Shown here: positions 13,802 to 20,224 of the stretch, piece after piece
Position numbering within the stretch: position 1 is the first letter of the stretch
Layout: each line of letters starts with the position of its first letter
Virus record (IMG/VR): IMGVR_UViG_3300031669_000301
Span: 1-20,224 of that record
Reading direction: 5' to 3' (one strand)
Length of the DNA stretch: 20,224 nucleotides
DNA from: a virus
Translations under genes and position numbers: made by a program
Notes under the pieces: generated by a model
What the model was told of the DNA's origin: nothing
The model's input: only the letters and a program-made list of their open reading frames with translations
Database searches by the model: none

Positions 13802-14653
13802 ATGGCTAAACAAGCTACCACAAAAAACACAACTACTGATAACGTTATTGACGTTCCACAAAAAGAAGAGACTATTAATGTTATTCCAGTAAAAAAAGAA
13901 GTAAAACCTTCTAAACCCCAATGGGAAATTAAAGATAGAACTTATTTGTTAAAAGGTGCACATCAACCTATAACATATACGATTCAATCTAAACATTCAC
14001 AAAGATGGCCAATGCTTTGGTTTAATAATGAAACCGGTGAGCAACAAGAGCTTAGGTATGCAACTAATCAAAACTCACCTTTTGTAAGTGAACAAAAAGG
14101 AGAAGCAACATTAGGGCATATAATGTTTAAAAATGGTTCATTGTTTGTTCCTAAAGAAAAACAAAATTTACAAAAGTTACTTTCTTTATATCATCCTAAG
14201 AAAGGTGTATTATATTATGAATACGATCAAGTAGAAGTTGCTGAAGATGATTTAGAAGACCTTTTAACAGAGGTGGATGCACTGAATGCGGCAATGGGTA
14301 TGGAAATAGATCAAATGGAAGCTATATTAAGAGTTGAGGTTGGATCTAAGGTAGCAGATCTCACATCTAAGGAGATTAAAAGAGATTTACTATTATTCGC
14401 TAAGAAAAATCCTAACTTGTTCTTAAACTTGGCTAATGACGAAAACGTAGAGCTAAGGAATTTTGCAATTAAAGCTAGCGAAGCTAACATTATTTATTTA
14501 TCATCTGATCAAAGAAGTATACACTGGTCTTCAAATGATAAAAGATTAATGATTGTTCCTTTTGATGAAAATCCATTTTCTGCATTTGCTTCTTACCTTA
14601 AAACTGATGAAGGTGTAGAAGTTTATAAATCAATAGAGAAAAAACTATATTAA
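13802..14653 (+). CDS. Conserved structural-region protein, unknown
   Basis: A 283-residue protein. The first 40 residues are flexible (Thr/Lys/Val/Pro). A beta-rich domain follows (WEIKDRTYLLKGAHQPITYT, about 41-60; SKHSQRWPMLWFNNETGEQQ), then KEKQNLQKLLSLYHPKKGVL (about 117-136). The acidic segment around 140-160 (EVAEDDLEDLLTEVDAL) leads to helices (SKEIKRDLLLFAKKN) and a C-terminal domain with SIHWSSNDKRLMIVPF. From memory the family occurs right after the capsid gene in uncultured marine phages and is unnamed. Position suggests a head-completion, decoration or connector protein. No catalytic motif is seen. It begins just after the capsid terminator. Confidence 0.7.
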   Translation: MAKQATTKNTTTDNVIDVPQKEETINVIPVKKEVKPSKPQWEIKDRTYLLKGAHQPITYTIQSKHSQRWPMLWFNNETGEQQELRYATNQNSPFVSEQKGEATLGHIMFKNGSLFVPKEKQNLQKLLSLYHPKKGVLYYEYDQVEVAEDDLEDLLTEVDALNAAMGMEIDQMEAILRVEVGSKVADLTSKEIKRDLLLFAKKNPNLFLNLANDENVELRNFAIKASEANIIYLSSDQRSIHWSSNDKRLMIVPFDENPFSAFASYLKTDEGVEVYKSIEKKLY

Positions 14654-14661
14654 CGTGTAAT

Positions 14662-14706
14662 ATTATAGTAGTTAGGCTGCTTTAAAAGTGGCCTAGCTAT
14701 TATAAT
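14662..14706 (+). other. Long intergenic hairpin without T-tract
   Basis: ATTATAGTAGTTAGGC (14662-14677) pairs with GCCTAGCTATTATAAT (14691-14706), 16 pairs including two G-T wobbles. The intervening 13 bases can extend the stem further, closing on a loop of about three bases. No run of T follows (ATTAATAATAAATAAAC), so it is not a standard intrinsic terminator. It could be an RNA processing or stability site, a bidirectional weak terminator, or a recognition element upstream of the connector gene. Confidence 0.6.
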
Positions 14707-14722
14707 TAATAATAAATAAACA

Positions 14723-15454
14723 ATGGCAATAAACGTAAACACTGTATATCAAACAGTTTTATACATATTAAACAAAGAACAAAGAGGTTATATACCTCCA
14801 GCTGAGTTTGATAGTTTAGGAACTCAAGTACAGCTTGAAATATTTGAAAAGTATTTTGAAGACTTAAATCAACAATTAAGAGTTCCCCAAACTGATGATA
14901 CATATGCAAGCCGTGTAGAAAATATTGATGAAAAAATATCTATATTTAAAACATTTGGCAATGCAGTTTACGATAATACGTCAACCCCTGGGCAACAATA
15001 CTTTACATTGCCTACAACTGATGTCTATGGAACTATCGTTTCATTCTACAGACTAGGAGAAGTAATATATAAAAATACTACAGAAGTACAAAGACTTCAA
15101 AGAAATGATTTTTATAATATACAAAAATCAAAACTAACAAAAGCTACAGAAGATTTTCCCGTATATTTATATGAGAATAATAAACTATTTATTCAGCCAG
15201 CAACAATAACAAGTAATATAATTGTTGACTACGTTAGAAAGCCCGCTAATGTAAATTGGAGGTTTACCGTTGGTGGATTAGGGCAATATATACATAATGG
15301 TGAAACTTCGGTAAATTTTGAACTACATGAATCTGAACAAACAGAAGTTATTTTAAAAATATTGCAATACTCTGGAATAATAATAAGAGATCCGCAGATA
15401 GTTCAAGCAGCTGGGCAACAAATTCAAAAAGAAGAAATAAATCAAAAAAGTTAA
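14723..15454 (+). CDS. Head-tail connector / adaptor protein (putative)
   Basis: A 243-residue protein with the N-terminal helices VNTVYQTVLYILNKEQRGYI (about 4-23) and FDSLGTQVQLEIFEKYFEDL (about 29-48). A beta-rich centre follows (QQYFTLPTTDVYGTIV; KLFIQPATITSNIIVDYVRK), then C-terminal helices (ESEQTEVILKILQYSGIII) ending in an acidic/basic tail. Helical ends around a beta core, directly downstream of the capsid region, are typical of adaptor proteins that ring the portal (T7 gp11/P22 gp4-like role). The assignment is by architecture and position. From memory, homologues are common in marine Bacteroidota phage genomes. The long hairpin lies immediately upstream. Confidence 0.65.
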   Translation: MAINVNTVYQTVLYILNKEQRGYIPPAEFDSLGTQVQLEIFEKYFEDLNQQLRVPQTDDTYASRVENIDEKISIFKTFGNAVYDNTSTPGQQYFTLPTTDVYGTIVSFYRLGEVIYKNTTEVQRLQRNDFYNIQKSKLTKATEDFPVYLYENNKLFIQPATITSNIIVDYVRKPANVNWRFTVGGLGQYIHNGETSVNFELHESEQTEVILKILQYSGIIIRDPQIVQAAGQQIQKEEINQKS

Positions 15455-15460
15455 TAAGCT

Positions 15461-16678
15461 ATGGCAACACCCAATGGAGGTTTAATAACCGAAACAAATA
15501 GACAATATTACGCTGGGGCACAAAGTTTTATAGCTGATGGTACTCAACTTTCATATACTACTACTTTTGATACTAAGTTAATTTTTGGGGGATATGATCC
15601 TTTATCTGTTGGTTATGCACAAAATAACTTTAAAATATACACTAGCACTACAGGCGCTGGAAGTAGTTACATAGAATATATTGCTCCATATACAGTTGTT
15701 GACAACGTTATAACATTAGAAACACAATTACCCGCCGGCGATTATCTTGTTGTGCAATTAAAAAGACAAGATGGAGGCGTGTATGGTAATCAAGATGCTT
15801 ATGGCAATGCTGTAGAGGATAACTATGGTGGATATGCATATATAAAAATTTCTGATTTAATAAATAATTTTATAGTTGCTTATGTAGGCGCTGGTAAACT
15901 TATACCTAGTGTTAAAAGAACTGATGTTATTTTTCATGCTAAACGCGCTTTACAAGAACTAAGCTATGACACTTTAAAAAGTGTTAAATCACAAGAACTT
16001 ACAATCCCTCCAAATCTTTCTATACCTCTTCCGCAAGATTATGTAAATTATGTAAAGACTTCTTGGGTCGATCAACAAGGTGTTAAGCATATAATATACC
16101 CAACTACACTTACTTCTAATCCCTCTGAAATATTACCGCAAGATTATGCAGGAGATCCTATACAAGATAACTTTAACGAAAATGTTAGAGCTACTTCAAT
16201 TACTGAAGAAAGATGGGATAAAGCAAATAATAAATTAATCAATGGTAATTTTAATAATGCTGCATACGATCAATCGGTTTTTTATAATTATCAATTCGCC
16301 GATGGTCTTCTAGGGCAGCGTTATGGAATGAACCCTGAAATATCTCAATTTAATGGGTGGTTTACTATAAATGAAAGAGAAAAAAGCATGTCTTTTTCTA
16401 GTAATTTGAATAGCGCTCTTATAATATTAGAATACATATCTGATGGTCTTGCTTACGATCAAGATATGAGGGTGCCTAAAATGGCCGAGGCGGCTGTATA
16501 TGCTTATTTAAACCATGCAATATTATCATCTAGAATTAACACCCCTGAATATATAGTAAATAGATATAAAAGAGAAAAATCTGCAGCTACTAGAAATGCT
16601 AAAATTAGATTATCTAATATTAAATTAGATGAAATAGCACAAATAATGAGAAATAAATCTAAATGGATTAAAAGTTAA
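15461..16678 (+). CDS. Tail tubular/connector protein with extra N-terminal domain
   Basis: A 405-residue protein. The N-terminal ~110 residues form a beta-rich domain (AGAQSFIADGTQLSYTTTF; FGGYDPLSVGY), ending in QLPAGDYLVVQLKRQ and a Gly/Tyr/Asn linker. The C-terminal part contains KRALQELSYDTLKSVKSQEL (about 164-183), a beta domain (LSIPLPQDYVNYVKTSWVDQ) and the helical end MRVPKMAEAAVYAYLNHAIL (about 339-358). The second half resembles gatekeeper/tail-tubular A type proteins of podoviruses in helix and strand order. The N-terminal domain looks like an added attachment or decoration domain. It starts six bases after the preceding stop and is followed five bases later by the giant tail protein. 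Confidence 0.65.
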   Translation: MATPNGGLITETNRQYYAGAQSFIADGTQLSYTTTFDTKLIFGGYDPLSVGYAQNNFKIYTSTTGAGSSYIEYIAPYTVVDNVITLETQLPAGDYLVVQLKRQDGGVYGNQDAYGNAVEDNYGGYAYIKISDLINNFIVAYVGAGKLIPSVKRTDVIFHAKRALQELSYDTLKSVKSQELTIPPNLSIPLPQDYVNYVKTSWVDQQGVKHIIYPTTLTSNPSEILPQDYAGDPIQDNFNENVRATSITEERWDKANNKLINGNFNNAAYDQSVFYNYQFADGLLGQRYGMNPEISQFNGWFTINEREKSMSFSSNLNSALIILEYISDGLAYDQDMRVPKMAEAAVYAYLNHAILSSRINTPEYIVNRYKREKSAATRNAKIRLSNIKLDEIAQIMRNKSKWIKS

Positions 16679-16682
16679 ATAG

Positions 16683-19600
16683 ATGGCGGAAGTTAAAAAT
16701 GCTTTTATAGGGTCTAAAATGAATCAAGACCTTGATGATAGGTTAGTACCATCAGGGGAATATAGAGAGGGCTTTAATATACAGGTAAGCAAATCACAAG
16801 GTGCGGATGTTGGTGCTTTAGAAAATATTTTAGGTAATGAACTTATAAGAGATTTTGAAGCTTTAACTGTGCCAAACATTCAAGTTATAGGGCAATTTAC
16901 TAATCCAGCTAAAGATACAATATATTTATTCCTTACTAATTACGAGGACAAAAACTTTATTACAAACCCTACATATAATCCTTCTGCACAAAACTTTATA
17001 TATGAATACAATGTATTAACTAAAGACGTAAATAGATTAGCTGAAGGAGCTTTTTTAAATTTTTCTACAACAAACCCTATTTTAGGGGGTAACATGCTTG
17101 AAAACATACTGTTCTTTACGGATAATAGAAACCAGCCCCGTAGAATAGATGTTACTAGAAGAAGTGATGCTGGGGGTGTTTACTATACCAGTGAAGATTT
17201 AGTATCTGTAGCACAATATAATCCGTTCCAACCAATAGAGCTTTATAAAGTAAGTTTAGTTCCCGGTGCAGCAGGAGCTTATGAAAGCACAATGTACGAT
17301 GTAGTAAACGAATTTCTTCCTGATGGTACTACTAATAACCCTTATTACAATCCTAATTATGCGGGTGACCCCGATTATTTAGAGGATAAATTTGTAAGGT
17401 TTACCTATAGATTCCGTTTTAATGGTGGTGAATATTCTGTCTTAGCTCCATTTACGCAAGCTCTTTTTATACCGCAACAAGATGGTTATTTTTTACCCGG
17501 TGATGAAGAAGGTGCTTACAGAAGTACTATTGTGCAGTTTATGCAAAATAAAGTAAATCAAATACTTTTACAAATACCTATTCCTGCTAATAATGGAACT
17601 GAATTTATTTCTAATTTTAATATTAATGAAATAGAAGTAATATTTAAAGAATCAGATTCGCAGGCATTATACGTTGTAGATGTTATTTCAGCGGCAACAA
17701 TAGAAGCCAGCACAACTAGTTACATTGAATATGATTATCAAGCTAAAAAGCCATTTAAAACCTTACCTGAATCTACCTTAATAAGAGTATACGATAAAAT
17801 ACCTGTTAAGGCTTTATCACAAGAAATAATTGGTAATAGAGTTGTGTATGGTAATTATCAAGACAAGCATACTCCCCCTACGGTATTAAGTTACGATGTG
17901 GGGATTTCACCTAAATCTAACTTTGATATTCAAAGCGCTTTCCCACCTGAAAATACTACCAGCATAGTTGAATATCCTAATCATACATTAAAACAAAATA
18001 GAAACTATCAAGTAGGTGTAGTGCTTTCCGATAGATACGGAAGATCGTCTACTACTATATTATCTTCTATTACTTCTGGTGAAGTAGAATCAGATGTTCT
18101 ATATGGTGCTTCTACAGTATACAATCCATATAGAATTGGTACTTTAGGTAACAACTCACCGTTTTCAAGGCCTGTAGCTGAATGGCCAGGAGATTCTTTG
18201 AAAATAAGATTTGATCTTCCAATAACGTCTAGTAAAAGCCCCGCAACTAAACAGCCAGGTTTATATAATGGTAATCCTAATAGTACAAATTATAATCCAT
18301 TAGGATGGTATTCTTATAAGATAGTTGTTAAACAATTAGAGCAGGAATATTATAATGTTTATTTAGGTGGTATATTAAACGGTTATCCTGGAGCACCAGC
18401 ATCTCCTTCGGATCCGCAAAATACAACAGCATTTGTAACTCTTATAAATGATAATATCAACAAAGTGCCTAGAGATCTTGTTGAGGTTGGTCCAGATCAA
18501 AAACAATATAGAAGTAGCGTACAGCTTTTTGGTAGAGTAACACCCAACAGGAGCACAGCACCTACCTATAATCAACAATATTATCCAGGTCAAGTAAACA
18601 GTATAACTCCAACTACTGCTATTACAAAATTGCCGTCTTCTGATACGGTTAATACAATTGGGGAAGAAAGTAATATTATTACTACTGGTACTTATGTTGA
18701 TATTTATCAAACTGATTCTAATCCATATTTAGCTAGAATAGCTCAAGGTAATACTAATAACCCAATAGGATCTTTGCCTGTTGCCTCTGGGTCATATAAT
18801 TTTTTATTGGGTATTTACGAAACCGAGCCTGTTGTTTCAAGACTTGAAATATTTTGGGAAACTTCAACAGCTGGTTTAATATCAGAACTTAATGAAGCTA
18901 TTAACACCGGTACTAATGAAGTAGCCGGGTTGTTTGGGTTTATTTGGAGCTTAACTGAGGCTAGTGCTATAGGAGATTCTATAGCTGGAAGGTTTGCGCC
19001 CATAGACGAAGCGGGTGAAAACGAAACGCCCCAAGAGCCACTGGCTACAAGCGATTTAGGCATGTCCGTAATAGATATAAACGGAAATACTATAAGCAAG
19101 TTTAGCTTGATTAAAATACCTGGCTCTGGTGTTTACAATCCATTAGATCCATCAACTTACGATACATATGAAATAAAAACTACAAATTATTTTTATTATG
19201 GTCCTGGTGCAGCGGTAAACGAAGTTTATTATTTTACATTTTTTGAAAAGACCCAAAACAATAAAGTAGTTGCTAATTTAATACAAAGTTTAGAAAATGT
19301 TGCTCCTACAATAACAAATGGTATTAATGTAAATTTAGATCCCACCGTTCCAAATCCAGTGTTTACATATACCGCAGTAAACGGTACTGCTAGTCCAACA
19401 TTAAACGCTGAAAATTTAACATGGAGTATTGTAGGCAACCCGCCTGAAATGTCAATTGAACCTACTACTGGAAATTTAAATGTTTCTGAAGAATTGTTTG
19501 GTAAATACACATTAACAATAACTGTTCAAGACGCGGGTGGTTTAACTGATACCATTACAAGTAATGTTGTTTTTGGAGAAATACCAATTAACGACGGGTT

Positions 19601-20224
19601 TGGTCAAAGGCAAAATTACTCTTTATCAACAGGCTCTGGCGATTCAGGCGCTGCTTATTGGGTAGATGATAATACTAATGCGTTGACATCCACACCTTTA
19701 CCTGGTTCAATTTCTGGTACAGTAGATATAAGAGCGCCATATCCAGGATTAGCCTTATCTACAACTAGCAGCAATGTTGAAATTCCCGCACCCGATTGTG
19801 CTGGGTGGACATTTAAAAATTCTAATATAGAATCAGCAGGTGCATATAATGGTACAGGAGGATTATCTCAAGGTACTGCATTTATAGCTTTAGAATTACA
19901 ATTAGATCAATTTAGTTATAATCAAAATTATACAAGTCTTTTTCCCTTTGTAATGTACCCAGTGTATTTACAATTTAGAGACCCCAGTGGTGTTGGTTAT
20001 CCTAATAATTGGGTGCCAGCTGCTGATATTGAAGGTAATGAAATAAAATTTGGTGGTACACATGGTAATAATTATACAGTAACTACTGATCCAGATGAGG
20101 ATATTGATAAATCAGGGGTTATGACTGTAGACAATGGCGCCGCAGATTTTAATGCACTTGAAATTAATCCAAGTCTACTTGGGACTAATATTGATAATAA
20201 TGATTGCTTAGAGTCAATACTTGC
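16683..20224 (+). CDS. Giant tail protein with Ig/cadherin-like domain (partial, 3' end missing)
   Basis: An open frame starts at ATG 16683 and runs without a stop to the window end, 1180 complete codons. It begins MAEVKNAFIGSKMNQDLDDR, followed by LVPSGEYREGFNIQVS and GALENILGN, a start I associate with stabilisation/tail-tubular-B proteins of podoviruses. Beta-rich repeats follow (VIGQFTNPAKDTIYLFLTNY; ENILFFTDNRNQPRRIDV), suggesting a beta-propeller-like core over the first ~450 residues. Around 875-965 an Ig/cadherin-like domain is readable: LTWSIVGNPPEMSIEPTTG, then GKYTLTITVQDAGGLTD. It probably forms the tail nozzle or its host-contacting extension. The start follows the previous stop by four bases. 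Function is inferred from context and the opening motif. Confidence 0.8.
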   Translation, partial: MAEVKNAFIGSKMNQDLDDRLVPSGEYREGFNIQVSKSQGADVGALENILGNELIRDFEALTVPNIQVIGQFTNPAKDTIYLFLTNYEDKNFITNPTYNPSAQNFIYEYNVLTKDVNRLAEGAFLNFSTTNPILGGNMLENILFFTDNRNQPRRIDVTRRSDAGGVYYTSEDLVSVAQYNPFQPIELYKVSLVPGAAGAYESTMYDVVNEFLPDGTTNNPYYNPNYAGDPDYLEDKFVRFTYRFRFNGGEYSVLAPFTQALFIPQQDGYFLPGDEEGAYRSTIVQFMQNKVNQILLQIPIPANNGTEFISNFNINEIEVIFKESDSQALYVVDVISAATIEASTTSYIEYDYQAKKPFKTLPESTLIRVYDKIPVKALSQEIIGNRVVYGNYQDKHTPPTVLSYDVGISPKSNFDIQSAFPPENTTSIVEYPNHTLKQNRNYQVGVVLSDRYGRSSTTILSSITSGEVESDVLYGASTVYNPYRIGTLGNNSPFSRPVAEWPGDSLKIRFDLPITSSKSPATKQPGLYNGNPNSTNYNPLGWYSYKIVVKQLEQEYYNVYLGGILNGYPGAPASPSDPQNTTAFVTLINDNINKVPRDLVEVGPDQKQYRSSVQLFGRVTPNRSTAPTYNQQYYPGQVNSITPTTAITKLPSSDTVNTIGEESNIITTGTYVDIYQTDSNPYLARIAQGNTNNPIGSLPVASGSYNFLLGIYETEPVVSRLEIFWETSTAGLISELNEAINTGTNEVAGLFGFIWSLTEASAIGDSIAGRFAPIDEAGENETPQEPLATSDLGMSVIDINGNTISKFSLIKIPGSGVYNPLDPSTYDTYEIKTTNYFYYGPGAAVNEVYYFTFFEKTQNNKVVANLIQSLENVAPTITNGINVNLDPTVPNPVFTYTAVNGTASPTLNAENLTWSIVGNPPEMSIEPTTGNLNVSEELFGKYTLTITVQDAGGLTDTITSNVVFGEIPINDGFGQRQNYSLSTGSGDSGAAYWVDDNTNALTSTPLPGSISGTVDIRAPYPGLALSTTSSNVEIPAPDCAGWTFKNSNIESAGAYNGTGGLSQGTAFIALELQLDQFSYNQNYTSLFPFVMYPVYLQFRDPSGVGYPNNWVPAADIEGNEIKFGGTHGNNYTVTTDPDEDIDKSGVMTVDNGAADFNALEINPSLLGTNIDNNDCLESIL

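Noticed and set aside
18375-19510. Three - strand open frames opposite the large tail gene
   Set aside because: The + strand frame is continuous from 16683 to the end with a sensible protein; the others are antisense artefacts with no recognisable motif.
19681-19710. TTGACA-like -35 box in the tail gene
   Set aside because: A single hexamer within coding sequence without a matching -10 element, and Bacteroidota promoters use a different consensus.
1-20224. CRISPR array, tRNA genes, integrase, transposase or attachment sites
   Set aside because: No spaced direct repeats, cloverleaf-like sequences or recombinase motifs were seen in the window; intergenic space is too small for most of these.

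Overview
The window is a gene-dense, AT-rich (roughly 30% GC) piece of a tailed double-stranded DNA phage genome. All supported genes are on the + strand, usually separated by a few bases or overlapping (ATGA, TAATG, 8-, 17- and 56-base overlaps). Shine-Dalgarno sequences are essentially absent. Starts sit instead behind A/T-only leaders such as TTAAA repeats or AATTAAAAA, as is usual for Bacteroidota. With the gene content, this suggests a phage, probably marine, of a flavobacterium-like host. The host is an inference, not something read directly from the sequence.

Layout. (1) 1-2640: the tail end of an upstream gene, a small conserved phage protein, a phage chaperonin pair (GroEL then GroES, overlapping, in the reverse of the usual bacterial order) and a winged-helix-like protein. 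(2) 2640-6130: a run of small genes. Two are short (48 and 51 residues): a one-helix membrane protein and a CGC-motif protein. The others include several lysine/glycine-rich cationic proteins, a minimal HExxH zinc peptidase, a three-helix holin, a coiled-coil protein, a small beta protein, and a 201-residue protein that reads as two tandem GroES-like barrels. (3) 6074-12263: packaging and procapsid genes, namely a probable small terminase, the large terminase, the portal and a scaffold-like protein. (4) 12280-16678: the major capsid protein, a strong terminator, a conserved structural-region protein, and two connector/tail proteins separated from it by a long hairpin. (5) 16683 to the end: an open frame of at least 1180 codons for a giant tail protein with an Ig/cadherin-like domain. 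The portal, scaffold, capsid, connector, tail order points to a podovirus-type virion, although no tail tape-measure or sheath gene is seen.

How the parts may work together. Terminase, portal, scaffold and capsid build and fill the head. The connector and tail genes finish the particle, and the holin, with the small membrane protein and possibly the zinc peptidase, could serve lysis. The phage brings its own folding machine, and the second, two-barrel GroES-like protein next to the terminase genes is the most interesting candidate for something undescribed. Other points of note are sharp GC-rich patches inside the large terminase (about 6721-7200) and the scaffold (about 11200-11460), both consistent with recombination, and a capsid gene whose leucine codon choice differs from its neighbours.
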